From Daucus carota subsp. sativus (lineage: Eukaryota; Streptophyta; Magnoliopsida; Apiales; Apiaceae): DNA of 64,000 nucleotides. Shown in pieces: positions 25,001-37,693 of the stretch. The stretch is from positions 46,341,364 to 46,405,363 of the forward strand of contig NC_030382.2 in NCBI RefSeq assembly GCF_001625215.2, in the 5' to 3' direction. The notes under the pieces are model-generated. The model did no database searches. It was not told the DNA's origin and worked only from the letters and a program-made list of their open reading frames with translations. Made by a program: the position numbers and the translations under genes. Numbering within the stretch: position 1 is the stretch's first letter; the number at the start of each line of letters is the position of its first letter.

Positions 25001-27051
25001 ACATATGGGTACAACTGTGGAAAACTTGCGGAGAAATTTGAAAGAAAGTAGCGCTGCTTTCAGCAAAGCCATAGGAGAAAGGGATTTCTATCAGAGTAGG
25101 GTGTCCAAGTTGGAAGCTGATCTAGAAGCGTCAAAAATATTATGCAGTAATATTAATGATAAACTAAAGGAGCATCAAGCACAAGAAGGCAAATGGCAGG
25201 AGAGAGAAAAAGAAATTATGACTATGTACAACATCTTGAAGAAAGAAAAAGGTACCATATTTTGTTTAATTTGATATAGCATTTAACTTTCAAGGTTGAA
25301 TAGTACCTATCTATAACACTTACGTCTTTTTTCTTTTGGTTCACAGAAGACACTCTCCTATCAGCACCCCAGTTGAAATCTCTCTCCAGGAAGATAGATA
25401 GAATCAAGATCCCCACAGATTTTGAAGTAAAGGAATTAGAGCCCCATGATTCCAATTTTATTAAAAAGCTGTATTACATTGTTGATTGGGTTGGTGGAAT
25501 GCAACATGAGATAGGTTCCGTGTCATTCAACAATGAATTACAAGAAACAATTGTTAAGGATCAAGCTATTGAAATTGAACATCTGAAAGAGGAAGTTTCT
25601 AAACACATTATAGACAAGCAGAATTATGAGAAAATGGAACATGAGCTGTTTGAACTGGCAAAAGGATTAAAGAACATGGTTCATAAGTTAGGAGGTAATG
25701 AGATGGCTGAAACACAGAGAACTGCTGATGTCATTGGACAACTTCCATTGTTGGAGAAGCTCGTTACAGCCATTATTTGGGATTCTGAGAATTCAAGATC
25801 CAAAGCCCAAGAGCTTGACACTAAGATTTTGCGGACTCAAGAGGTTGTGGATGAACTATCAAGTAAGGTCAAATTCTTTGAAGAATCTAATAAGGGAAGG
25901 GGAGCTTTGACAAACTCTATTCAAGAACGAGAGGATCATGAAGCTCATGCATTGTCTACTCGTTCAGAAATATCTGAAATCGAAGATGGGGTAATTATTA
26001 ATACCTGTTTATATACCATATCGACTACTTCACCAATGATAAAACACTTTCTCTTTCTCAAAATGCAGTTACTTTGGTTAACTTTCTCGTCAGGTGTTTT
26101 ACTTGTTCCAAATTTTATTAATACATTTGGTTATGTCCTGATGGCTGTATGGTTAAAAACTTAAAATTGTCTAGTTACATCTTTAGTTTGTTTTGAATCT
26201 CGTAATATGTCTTTAGTCTTGGGTGCTGAGATATGCTAGTATATGTTTTAGCATGTCAGTGTTTGTACTCCATTAAAGAAGAAGGAATATCTGAATGTAG
26301 ATAAAAGAGATAATTAGCAAGCCCTGCTCAGTACTCCATTACTAGTATTTAGGAATGTAGTACTGTTTTTGATTAATGTGAATACTACGCTTGACCTCAT
26401 GCAGGGACCACTTGTGAACATACCCATTCCACCTGCAGCCTCATCTACTAATGTAACTTTAAGAAAGGGATCAAATGACCACCTAGCAATCGATATAGAC
26501 TCAGAATCTGATCGTCTGATCAGCAAAAAGGATACGGCTGAAGAGAAAGGTTAGGTTCTTAATAATCATTCTGTTGGTTATCTTATTCTGTCTGGTTCCA
26601 GAGGAAATACATTAAGCTTCATTGTATTGCAGGTTATGTATTCAAGTCACTAATAGCATCAGGTTTGGTTCCAAGACAAGGGAGGACAATTGCAGATAGA
26701 ATAGACGGAATTTGGTAAAGTGCTAATAATATATTAATTTTTTTTTAATTTCGGTTTTAAGAAAATCAATAAATAACCAGAAATGCCGCAAATCTTGAAA
26801 CACACCTCGGAAATTTTGTAAAACTCTTGACAGGAGTTGTCAGGGATGCAAAATAGTGTTAACATCTTTTATCTAGACTATAATGTTGATTAGAACCGAG
26901 TTTTTAAGACAAGTAAAGTATTAACCTAGATTTTCTAATTGAATTCAGGGTAGCTGGTGACCGAGCTCTGATGGTTCGTCCACAGGCAAGAATTGGTGTA
27001 ATTTTATATTGTCTCTTCTTGAATTTATGGCTTCTGGGCAGTATTTTGTAA
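19018..27051 (+). CDS. Giant tail-anchored coiled-coil protein (golgin/TGN-type)
   Basis: Eight exons read in phase: 19018-19113, 19304-19633, 19715-23737, 24408-25251, 25347-25990, 26405-26549, 26633-26714 and 26949-27051, for 2,088 residues. An acidic N-terminus (SDELVDASPEDISAGETDG) precedes about 1,900 residues of heptad-rich coiled coil. The C-terminus has the conserved block VFKSLIASGLVPRQGRTIAD, then RIDGIWVAGDRALM, and one last hydrophobic segment IGVILYCLFLNLWLLGSIL. That architecture marks the plant long coiled-coil proteins of trans-Golgi or endomembrane type (I recall At4g31570 as similar). I infer a role as a tether or scaffold held in the membrane by its C-terminal anchor. Exon 3 alone codes 1,341 residues and contains three tandem 201-residue repeats. 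The frame looks intact. Localisation is inferred. Confidence 0.82.
20990..22620 (+). repeat. Three tandem 603-bp (201-aa) coding repeats
   Basis: Within exon 3 of the coiled-coil gene, the block LLHEASGIAMND starts at 20990, its partner MLHEASGIAMTD at 21593 and MLQEASGIALNN at 22196. That is a spacing of exactly 603 bp twice. Each unit runs through a D-x-x-F-x-K-x-(R/K)E-type helix, SLLY-x-RDQEA (VLYIRDFEA in the third), LFE-x-VLEED, a conserved S-EE-x-(A/T)-LLREKLS and ends near KGLVQEREN. The first two units continue into a HNEIDRLTAL segment that leads into the next. The third is cut short at about 22620. Confidence 0.85.
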
Positions 27052-27806
27052 CAAGGCCTAAGATTACCCTGCCAGAAAATCAAATGCCAGTTCTCAGTTG
27101 CAAACTGTATCATAGATAGTTAATATAGTAAATTCCAGCACTGCACATATTTAAACATGCACATTGTTAGTGTTTCATATTCATATAATCCATTTTGCAG
27201 ATTTGTACATGTTTTTCATTCAATATTCGATTGATAGCCATTACATTGTAGATTTGTAGTGATTCAAAACTTTTCTTGTATCATTTATTCATTTGAACAC
27301 TGATCTCATAAATTTTGCCGGGCTATAGGCAGATTTTAACTCAGATGTCTCTCCTACTCCATCTGTTTCATCTAAGATGATTGCAGAGTTTCATTAGTCT
27401 AGTTTTGTAACCAAGGTAGTTTTTTTTTTTTCAATAGAAAATATATATTGATAAATGTGTCACATGTCAGCCTATTTAATTTTCAACCTGGCTTTGCTAT
27501 ATTTGACAAATATACTGTTGGATATTTTGTGTTTTAATATAAAAATCATAAAAATAATTGTGTAATATCAGATGCATACCAAAAGGAATAAAATTAATGA
27601 AATACAGTATATATGTATAGAGGTCTTCTGCCTTAATAATTTTCAATTTACTTTTCTAAATATTACTCCAACAAAGAAAACTATTTTTGCTTATCAAAAT
27701 TTAAAAAACCCCTTAATTTTGGACCATAATCTTTGAACTGGGAGTGTCCACTTAATAAGATCTCACCCTTTTTTGTTAAATTTAATCAAAAGATACAACT
27801 TGGGGG
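27052..27806. other. Intergenic between coiled-coil and CPBP genes
   Basis: About 750 bp holding the 3' UTR of the upstream gene and the promoter of the next. It is AT-rich with no MITE ends that I could pair. Confidence 0.4.
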
Positions 27807-30284
27807 ATGATGGGTTTGCTCACCATGAATTGTTCATGGGTTTCTAAAGCTGGAGGAACTCTATCTACATTCAACCTCAGCTATGGTATATATTTATACC
27901 CATCTACTTTGTGTTTCTTGTTCTTTTGTAATTTGCTTTCTGGGTTTTCTCATCTTTTAGTTAGGTTTAAAAGTTGAGGATTGAGAACCAATAAAAATGC
28001 TTTCTTTTCGATTCTTGAATATAGTTTGATTATGCAGCTTCTCACCTGCTGCAACTAATATGTTCAAGCACTGTTTTCCAGTCTTTGTATTCTTATATTG
28101 CATTACTGTGGTGATAGAGAAAGCAGCAGAGTGTTTCTTTGGCTAATTGAGCACAATCACACACTCATTTTGCCTTCGACAAAGCTGTAAGCCTCGACCT
28201 CGCCTGTAAAGGGTGTGGACACAATCACACGCTCTTTGGTTCCTGTACTATTGCTGGCATGTGTATATACGAGTTTATTTTGATCTATGTTTGTCTAAAT
28301 TTAAATCATTGATGGTTATAATAGGTTTATCTGATATCAAATATGACTAGGTAGGAAATTACGCGTTCACTACAGTTCCCCGATTTTGTTACCTGCAGAG
28401 TCATGCAATGTAAGTTTTAAAGACTGCAATTAGGTATTTAAATCATTTGGCAGTTTTACCTATGTCCCTCCCCCTCTCTCCGCTCATAGATTCTAAACCA
28501 CCTTGTAGAAACTTAGAGCCAGGACTCGAGTATTTGCAAGCAAGAAATCCACTAAGAAGTTCCGAAGAAAAGGGGACGCCCAAAAGAATGCAACTGCACT
28601 CCCTGATAATGCTAATGCATCTGATAGAGCTGGATCTGAAGATGAGTCGATGTCAAAAGATGCTTCTGTTCAAGACAATAGTATGATGTCTACTGATAAT
28701 CTGGACTCGACAATGTCAACTTCCTTACCTTCCAGGACTTCTGTTCTTCAGGCTTGCACTTCAACTTCTATTTTGATAGCTGCTCTAGGAGTGACCATAC
28801 GACAGGTATAATCATGTCCTTTAGATACTGACTTATGGCTGGTGGAAAATCATTGGCCTATTAGCTACCAAGCAGTGGTTGCTGAATCCTGGCAAATTTG
28901 CCTGATTTATTAAAGCTTGTCACTGGCCATCCCAAGTATTATTTAGAGTTGGGACTTGTTGATATTGATTACGCCATCCTATTACCTTGCTTATTACTTT
29001 ACACATTCTGTAAGAATTTTGCTTAATAACAATATTATTCTTCTTATTATCTTGCAGCTTTCTCATGTTGCATCAATGGAAGGATGGCCTATTGCCGACT
29101 GCTCTACGGACATATCATGTATGTAATGCTCACAAATACTAATCTCATACTTACATTTCATATCCAGTCTGCGCAGATATGGGGAACAAAAACAATTACA
29201 CCAACATTTCTCTTTAAAGTTAAAACCAGCCAAAATTCATCCTGTAAATCATTTTACATAACCTTTAGAAATCTGATATCTGATAACTTGACTATGTGAG
29301 GTACATATGGAAGCTCACTAAGGGCATTATGTATTGACAGTTGGTTTCCAGATGTGGCATATTGAGTTAATTACAGGGCTGGTTGTATTGGTATCATCAT
29401 GCCGGTATTTGCTATTGCAGACATGGCCTGATTTTGCTGAGTCAAGTGAAGCAGCCAATCAACAGGTTGATACTCTCTATATGCTGCATTACTCTCAAGA
29501 ACGTTTCATGGGCTTTTTTTATTGTTGTTACCCGTCTACCTGTTCTACTAGGTATAGCCATACAAATTTGGAAACTATTGACTCAGCGGGATGTCTGTAT
29601 GTTACAATTTAGTTGCGATCGAACTCATTAGATATCTAATTATCTATATACTCCATCTTGGTTGTTTTACATTAAACTAGATTGCACTAAAAGATCTTAT
29701 GACACTGCTTTGGTTTTTCTGTAGGTTCTTTCTTCACTGCAGCCTTTAGATTACTTGGCTGTAGCTTCACTGTCAGGATTTAGTGAGGTGAGCATTAAAA
29801 AACAGAAATTTTCTTGATTTGATTACCATTTATTTCAATTTTATTGTCTGAATTACTTTTATGCATGTGTAAACTGCTTAGGAACTTCTTTTCCGCGGTA
29901 CAATGCTTCCACTTATAGGAGTCAACTGGAAGAGTGCGTTAATAGTTGGAATCATTTTTGGAGTCCTGCACCTGGGCAGTGGCCGAAAATATTCTTTTGC
30001 AGTCTGGTACATGTTATGCTTTACTTGATGAATAGCTTGGACGATTTATGTAGCATAATTATACGCAACAATGTATTTGCGCAGAGTAAATATAGGAAAC
30101 CAAAGTGACTTAATGATGAATATTAATGTACTGCTGAACTCTCTGTAGGGCAGCATTTGTTGGATTTGCCTATGGTTATGCTACAATTTTGTCCTCCAGC
30201 ATCATCGTTCCCATGGCTTCACACGCAGCAAACAACTTAGTAGGAGGCATCATATGGCGCTACACATCAAAGTCACCAAAATAA
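27807..30284 (+). CDS. CPBP (CAAX protease and bacteriocin-processing) family intramembrane protease
   Basis: Multi-span glutamic-type intramembrane protease related to Rce1/CAAX enzymes; plant members of this type (Arabidopsis At1g14270-like, as I recall) are mostly plastid proteins of unknown substrate. Well-supported exons are 28509 (or 28523)-28805, 29058-29118, 29341-29465, 29725-29787, 29882-30006 and 30149-30284, all phase-consistent. All three active-site motifs are present: EELLFR (E-E-x-x-x-R, its first Glu split by an intron), FGVLH (F-x-x-x-H) and HAANN (H-x-x-x-N). Flanking blocks SHVASMEGWPIADCSTD and QTWPDFAESSEAANQQ are strongly conserved. A basic segment ASKKSTKKFRRKG follows a putative transit peptide. 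The first exon (27807-27885, phase 1) is a guess, and the link to 28509/28523 needs a small exon I could not settle. Confidence 0.85.
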
Positions 30285-31461
30285 ACGAGGGATATCCTAA
30301 TACTGACACCTTCGGTTACAACCAAACCAAATATACTCGATATGTCTCACTGGTCATCAATAAAGTCCAGTATATGTGAAGTTCATAATTTTGGGCATCT
30401 GGGTCATATATGTTGCACATCAGAATCCTCTATTTCAAAAATTAAATTTTCAGCCACAGAGGTGATTTTAATTAACACCTATGCTCTAGATTTTCTGTTT
30501 ATGCACAAAATGTGGGTAATGTGAAGCAAAGACAACTGCATTATATACTACAACGGTTAAGTTATGATATGGCCATGGGTCATGTGAATTCTTGGTCTTT
30601 AATTAATTGTAAACACTCTGCAAACAATTCTATATTTCAATCTCAAGCCCATTACGTATTTAGATTAGTCCATGAACACGTATGAAGGAGCATTTTTCTT
30701 ATGCATAGAAAGCATTTGCAGTTTTTTTTTTTTTTTTTTTTTTTTTGTCATAGAAAACATTTGCAGTTATTTGTTCATAAACTGAAGCATTTTTGTCATG
30801 CAAGTAATTGACAAACATTAAAACAAACCAACCGCGTTGATGCTGATTAATTTTTTCAAAAAAATATACTTTTCACCTCATCTGGCTTATTTACTTTGAG
30901 GACGGGTTTCGCACGTGCATTAAACATCTTATCAAATATAATTTATAAGTTATTATTTTCTATAATAAAATTTTAATATTTACAAAAAAATTAAAAATAA
31001 ATTATAAAATTATATATTTTATATAGAATGAAATACATAAAAAAGTTTATGAAGAAATGAGTTTCAACGGCTAAATAAGTCTACGTCTCCGGCTGCCCAA
31101 GAGGCGAAGACCCAAGACACACATTGAGCAAAGTTTGTTGACTTCTCTTTTTTACGCTATGTGCTTGTTTGTAGTATTTGTATGTGCAGACAGTCTGCTA
31201 TTCACAATTATTTAAACTTGATATTAGCCGATACAGCAAAAGCAAGTCTAGAAGCAAAGCACGGAAAGTAAGTTCAATGAATAAATGCTTTATCTTTGAC
31301 CCTGTTCTTCATTCTCACTCTACCCCAGATCGTTACAAGAGCTGATATAAGGTAAAAAGATTTGATTTTTACCCTTTATTTAATTGCAGAAAAGAGAAAG
31401 AATGGTTAATTTGAATCGAATTGCTGTAAATTGTATTTGAGTTTCAGCTGAAATCAAGAAA
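30285..31461. other. Intergenic with a poly(T) tract
   Basis: The first 200-300 bp are CPBP 3' UTR. A run of 25 T (30722-30746) lies between two near-copies of CATAGAAAGCATTTGCAG. 30900-31060 is AT-rich. The RGS1 leader probably begins after about 31200. Confidence 0.5.
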
Positions 31462-34400
31462 ATGGGCAAGAGTGGGTGTGCAAAAGGAGGGTGTTCAAGT
31501 AGTTGTGCAGAGGTTGGAGGGTGTCCCAGTGACTATGTGGCTCTGTCTGTCTCTGTTATTTCCCTCATTTTGTAAGTCTCTGCCTCTTTTTCAGTCACTT
31601 TTTTGTTTTATCAGCACTTCTTGATTGTGATGCTGATTTTATATGTGTGATTGTTTAATGCCATCTCCTATGGACTTCAAATTGTAAGCATGTGGTTGAA
31701 GTAAAAATTCAATTAAAATTAGTCCTGTTGTAGAATTGTATGGTTATATGGGGCTTGGTTTTGCAGACTTCTTGCTCGGGCTGCATCCCCATTTTATATT
31801 CACAAGGTTCGTCGGCCTAAAGGCAGCAGCTTTTGGCTCCCTGCAATTCAGTTATTAGCAAGCTTCGATCTTCTACTGTCACTTGTGGTAAATTATGTGT
31901 TTTTATTTCATTGCTGTCAATTTAGGATAAGTTCACATGATATCTGTTTTTTTTTTTTTTTGTTTTAGCCTTTCTTAGCCTTTTATTGTTAAGCTGTTTG
32001 CCAACTAATTTTCAGATGTCCCTTCGGATTTTCAAATATACATCTGGGCATTGGTGGCGGTCATGCTATATTTGGGCAGGTTACTTAATTTTTGAATATA
32101 TGGTGATTTGGGATTGGTGTTTGGTTGCACTCTAACTAATTAAGATCGCTGAAATCATTTTTCTTACGTTTATGTCATATTAGTCTGGTTTGAAGGGCCA
32201 CTTGGATTCGGTCTGCTATTGAGCAGTCGCATTACCCAGGCTTTTCAACTATATCATATATTTCTCAGGTAAGTAAATATTTTAATATATAATAACTGAG
32301 ATAAGTGGGACCAGATTTATTGGTTTGTTTATTATGTACAGGAATTTTATTATCGAGTTATTTACATGGTGGTCACCCCTTGCAACTTTTTTTCCACAGG
32401 AGACGCTTACCACCTATTAGGTCATACATTTTTCTACCATTATTACTTTTGCCTTGGGTCGCTCTTTCTGCATGTAAGGATCATAGAGTTAATAACTTTT
32501 TCACTTTTAATCTTGCTGTTCTGCACATATGTTTTTATTTCTGGACATATATGCCATTTTCCGAATTTTTATATTTTTAATGAATATGTATTACATAGGA
32601 ATTTATACAATTGGTTACATGGATTGCGAGCATAATTTTGGATTATATGTGAGAATATATAATTCAGGGATATCTCCTTATGTGCAAAAATTATTTATAT
32701 TGTAGGCTCTTGCCTTTTGGTCTAGACTTACATGCTAATTTTCCTTTTCCTGATTACCTTCCAGAATGCTACATGCCGCTAATTTTGTTTCTTTTTTGTA
32801 GTTATACACTTGAGAAGACCTTTGAATGGTCGATGCCATATGGGAGTCAATTATATTATTCCAAGCATGAGCCTTCATGGGTTATATATTGCTGCTTTGG
32901 TTGCTTTCACAGGAGCCATCCATCACATAGAATTTAGATTTCATGAGCTCAAAGACCTTTGGCGGGGAATACTAGTCTCCGCAACTTCTATCGGTATATC
33001 CAGTGTCTTAATAATATAAATCTTGTAGTTACCTCTGATGTTCTATTTGCAAGTGAATTCTCATGTTTGTGACAGGTTGATCTTAGAACTTATAGTAGTT
33101 TAAAATCTTATTTAGTTTGACTAGACAATGTAACATCTGTTTGAGCTAAAAAAAATTTAAAAAGGGGATTTTCTTCTCTCCTAGTGCACATCAGTGGAGT
33201 CTGGAAGGTCCTGATGTATGCAGCCTTTACCCTTTTTTTTTCATATTCTAGAGTTCAGTTCCATGACCTGGCTGAAGGATAGCAAGTAACCACCTGACCG
33301 TCAAGCCATATAGTATTTGTAAATATTTACCTGAACTCAAGGACCGAGACCTCAATCTCGACAGGGGCCAACTCAAAATAATATTGAAATTATATGATAC
33401 AAAACCGAAATATAAAGTAACTTAAATATAAATCAAAATAATGCCCTACTTTTATATCCCGAAATCCCCAAAATCATCTGTTATAGTGTCAGTATTATAA
33501 AAAGTGAACCAAATCCTATATTTGATAAATTTAATTGTTGGGGGGCCAAAAATTAAAATTATATAACTTGTAACAAAAGAATACATAAAAATATAAATTG
33601 TATTGATATTATGGGAACCTCAGGGGTACCCACGGCCCCCTTTGGTCCCTACTCCCTATTATGCTCTGTCCCTGGCTGAATTGTGATCCAGTGAATATAC
33701 CATCTAATGTTTCGTTCATTATTAATAATACATTCCAAAATCCGTATATGAAAGGTTGAAAATAACAATAAAATATAATCCAATATATATGTCTAACTCT
33801 ACAAAAAAAAGATTAATTAGCTGTTGCTCAAAATGTAGCTCAATTAAGGATAATGCACCTGATCCCTTAGCATGATAACATCTCTAAGATACTCTTTATT
33901 TATGCTCTCCAAAATGCTCTTTATTCAAGCCCTTAAGTTAAAATATAAAGAGCTAGTGTAAAATTAGAGCTCCTTGACGCTCCCAATTATTTTTTACCAA
34001 TGAAACATTAATTACTTACAATTCTTCCTTAACTTTTTATTTCTCATAGTTTGAATAAGAACAAAATATAAATTAAGAGCAAGTTTAGAAAGCAGGAGTT
34101 GTCGAGTTGACACATTAACCAATGTCCTAACTTACTAGGAGCTATATTTTTACATTAAATTTAGGGGGTGAAGTAGGAGATTCTTGCCCTTGTAATAATT
34201 TCCATTAAAAATAAGGTAAACTGTAAATATAATTTAGTTTTAATTAATTCAAAAATAATAAGGCAAACTATCAATAGAGTCCTTTTCAACATGATGGACC
34301 GCAGTGATTTTGTTTTTCAATTTAATTGTTCAGTTTGATAATATATGTTAAAGCAGAGGGAGTATTTTTATTTTCTATTTTTATATTTTAGGCCAGCTCG

Positions 34401-36291
34401 GATGGTTGATCATAGTCTACATATGTACTTCGTTATCATTGCAGCTTGTTAATTCTACTCCACTTCCTTCCCTTTCAGCAATCTGGATAGTTTCTTACGT
34501 TTTAAACGAGATCCTTGAAGAAACTGAATGGCTTCAAGTGACATCCAGATTTATGCTATTATTGTCGGTATGATTTTCAATTTCTAGTAATGCAACTTAC
34601 TGATATTCCGAAATTTGAAAGTACAGATTGATACAGAAAAGTGCGGGCCTGTACAATTAACTAAATGTCAACCATTAAATTGAATCAATAAATCTTTTTT
34701 ATCCTGAATGGGTTGGTGAACTCAGTGGAGCATTTTGCATTTCAGAAATAAGTTTTATTTGTATGGAAATTGGAATAAACCAGTACTTAACTATGTATAA
34801 GTGTGTATGATGAAGTATTTGTATCACGTGTCTTCTTGTTTATTATTTCGTGGAAACTGGTGAAAAATTAGAACACAGTAACATTAAAATTTTGGCTCTA
34901 AAATGACATACTTTTGAGACATAATTTTTTTTCTTGTATTTCTTACATATAGGAATAGAATGGAGGGATTATTAACTTAAAAGAGTTGACATATTTTATT
35001 ATTTACTGATTTGCAGCACACCACGGACAAGTAATTAAGAGAGCAATTTATAGACTTGCATATTTATTACGAAGTAGCCAAACATTTAAGCTATTAAAGT
35101 ATTGCAATTTCCCCAAAAGAGTAGATTTCCCTCGGTTGTTTCTTGTCTTAGCATCATTATTTACTTCCATTCCTCAACATTTCCCTTAGTGCCTCTCACT
35201 TTGTCTTCTATTTTCAGTTTCTCCCAGTCCCAAATTTTTCTCTTTCATCTCATACTCTATGCAGTCTGCAGACAAGTTAGAGCGACTAGTTGTAAGCATT
35301 TGATCGCATCAGATTGTTCTTTTACAGGCAGGTGTACTTGTACTGGCTTTCTTCTCTATTTCAAGTTCTCAACCACTTGTCGCGGTCATGAGCTTGAAAA
35401 ACAAAGAAAACCAGGATTTCAGTACTATGGGTTGGGCTTTGGGTATACCTGACACTGAGCAGTATAGGGAACCAGCAAAAATTCTGGACCCTAATGAACC
35501 TCTAGAAAAGCTTCTTTTGGACAAAAGATTCCTACGGTCTTTCATGGCATTTGCAGATAGGTATTGCTTGCCTGTATATATGAATTTTATATACTTCATT
35601 ATTTGTTGTACATATTATAATCTCTTTATAATGTAGCTGCATGGCTGGTGAGAGTGTGCATTTTTACGATGAAGTGCAACAACATGATAAGATTCCTGTT
35701 AGTGATACTGTAAGAAGAATTTACATGGCACGTCATATAATCCAGAAGTATATAACAGCAGGTAAATATACTGATCATTGCCTTATCTCACGAGTATACA
35801 GATGATAGGTGCTTACCCTGCTTACCCTATTAGGCTAATATACAAAACTTTCGCTTGTAGGTGCATCGATGGAGGTGAACATATCTCACCGAAGCCGACA
35901 AGATATATTGACTACTGCTGATCTGGCACACCCTGATCTTTTCAGAAATGCACTCAATGAGATTATTCAGCTAATGAAAATGGTTAGTATTACTAAATAA
36001 ATTATTTCCTTCCCCCCTAGCTATCAATTTAAGGATATACATAAAAATCTCTGATCTAATCATATTCTTTATTTTCAAAAATTGTAACTCTCTCGAACAC
36101 AATTGAAGAATTTGGCAAGAGATTATTGGTCATCAATGTTCTTCATGAAGTTCAGAGAAGAAGTTAACATGAAAACAGTTGACCATGAATCAGAACAGTT
36201 GCATGGCTGGAATTTCTCTCCAAGACTGAGTTCTGTTCACTGTACTGATGATCCTTTTCATCAACACAGTGGTAATATAGAGCTACAATGA
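31462..36291 (+). CDS. RGS1: 7TM regulator of G-protein signalling 1
   Basis: RGS1 is a plasma-membrane seven-helix protein that speeds GTP hydrolysis by the plant G-alpha subunit and takes part in sugar and immune signalling. Eleven exons close in phase: 31462-31571, 31767-31887, 32016-32079, 32184-32268, 32400-32473, 32802-32993, 34479-34567, 35328-35560, 35637-35761, 35861-35982 and 36109-36291, giving 465 residues (Arabidopsis about 459). The first 250 residues carry the seven helices ([20 protein letters not shown] and others, and [20 protein letters not shown]). The RGS box follows from [15 protein letters not shown] to [14 protein letters not shown]. The Glu in NEPLEKLL, whose Arabidopsis counterpart is required for GAP activity, is kept. 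The C-terminal Ser cluster [15 protein letters not shown], the endocytosis phosphosite region, is kept too. Intron 6 is about 1.5 kb and repeat-laden. The N-terminus has an extra Cys-rich stretch. Confidence 0.95.
33300..33700. repeat. Probable degenerate repeat in RGS1 intron 6
   Basis: Inside the 1,485-bp intron lies a stretch with words common to plant dispersed repeats: GGGGGCCAAAAATTAAAATT near 33540, then GGTACCCACGGCCCCC and CTCTGTCCCTGGCT near 33620-33675. It looks like one end of an old DNA element, but I found no partner end or TSD. Confidence 0.35.
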
Positions 36292-36910
36292 ATATTATAA
36301 TGATATTATAATTTTCATCAGTATGAAGTTCAGATATACAAGCTGCTAATACTCCCTTTATGAGATTGTTATTACCTGGAGCGAGTGAAGTGGCTTATTG
36401 ATTCTGCATGTATGGTCAAGCTAAAGTTGTTGCATTTCACCAAGTACAAAGCAACTGGCAGTCTGTTGTTTTTGGATCTTGCAACCATGCTCCGGTGAAA
36501 AACGAGGAAAACAAAGCTTACCTTGTTTGCCCCATTCTCCTAAAGTGAGAGTCCCCCCTGCAGGATTTCCAGATTTTGCGGGATGATTCTCTCTGTGCTA
36601 CATCTTCTTTAAGGTTACCAGCTTCTTATTCTTCAGGACACAGATATATCTATTTTAACTAGTACATAGATAGATGTTGTCATGTTGGTAACATCAAGAT
36701 ATACATGATTGGTATAGATTTCAGCTAAGATACTCAGAGTTATACTTGTACTAGAGGATGTATATATATTTAAAAAGTCCAGGAGCATTTAATCTCTATA
36801 TATATTATTATTATCACGAGCTATTATTTACAGCAGGACAACAAATATCTAGAAATTGAAATCACTAATGAACTTTAGCAAGCTAAGAGGATGTCTGAAG
36901 AAAGTAAAGT
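36292..36910. other. Convergent intergenic region
   Basis: RGS1 (+) and the methyltransferase-like gene (-) converge here. It must hold both 3' UTRs. No other feature is seen. Confidence 0.45.
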
Positions 36911-37693
36911 TTATGAGCTCTGTTTCAGCTTCTTTTTCCTGAAAACCGCCTCTGTATCCAACCCAAATCCGTCTACTTTCCGAGTATGAACCAGTTCTGA
37001 GGACCGAAACAAAGATATCAACCCTTTAATACTATACAGATCATTAGCTGAGAACTTATCCGACCGTGTAGACAATGCAACATGTAATACGCACACCCCT
37101 CCTGGCTTTAAGGTACGTTCGATCTCCCCTACAAATTTATCTGGATACAAGGCATGATCAAACACATTGGAGAATTCAAAGTCGAAAACCTGGTCATCAA
37201 ATGGTTGCTTGTGAAAATCTCCCCGAATAACCAGTGGCGGGTAAGGTACTAAATCGATACCAATTGAGTCGCTTACTCCTATCCGTCTCAGAGCTTCAAC
37301 CTCTTGCCCGACACGAGCCCCTACACAGAGCGCCTTCGTGGAGTTGGACAAGAACCCCTTCTCTCTTAGTTCAGAGAAGAAGTTGGAGAAGACGTTAATC
37401 TTGCGGTTCCAGTCACGAGTGGTCCATATCTTCCTGAGCTTAGGGTTGAGTGTCTTGTTGAGCTGACGCTGGATATAGGCATCATACGAGGCGTATCCAG
37501 GTCGGATCCGTATATCAGGATTGGTGGCATTCTGTTTTTGTGATCCTGTAATGGTGGAAGTAAAAGCTAACAGAGTTTCAGGTTGCCTGTGATACTGAAT
37601 AGAAACAAGAAACAGAAGAAACAAAGACAGAAGAAGAGAAAACAGAAAGCATCTGGATATTTTCGGTTTCGGTTTCGATTGATTCGGTTTCAT
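36911..37693 (-). CDS. Single-span membrane SAM-dependent methyltransferase-like protein
   Basis: Intronless, 260 residues from the second Met (37693). The longer frame to 37723 is less likely because TGTTGCAG just upstream resembles a 3' splice site. An N-terminal signal anchor (CFLFSLLLSLFLLFLVSI, about residues 15-32) follows a basic cytosolic stub, giving type II topology, probably Golgi. The class I methyltransferase fold shows as ALCVGARVGQEVEALRRIG (motif I, with G-x-x-x-G-Q-E in place of the usual E-x-G-x-G-x-G), IGIDLVPYPPLVIRGDFH (acidic ribose-binding D), FDFEFSNVFDHALYPDKF and LKPGGVCVLHV (motif III/IV). This is the plant methyltransferase type 11 group of unknown substrate. Paralogs in plants are common. 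No catalytic activity can be claimed from sequence. Confidence 0.82.
   Translation of the reverse strand: MKPNQSKPKPKISRCFLFSLLLSLFLLFLVSIQYHRQPETLLAFTSTITGSQKQNATNPDIRIRPGYASYDAYIQRQLNKTLNPKLRKIWTTRDWNRKINVFSNFFSELREKGFLSNSTKALCVGARVGQEVEALRRIGVSDSIGIDLVPYPPLVIRGDFHKQPFDDQVFDFEFSNVFDHALYPDKFVGEIERTLKPGGVCVLHVALSTRSDKFSANDLYSIKGLISLFRSSELVHTRKVDGFGLDTEAVFRKKKLKQSS

Noticed and set aside
35102-35327. Open stretch before RGS1 exon 8
   Set aside because: It is intron sequence; the conserved protein resumes exactly after TTTTACAG at 35327.
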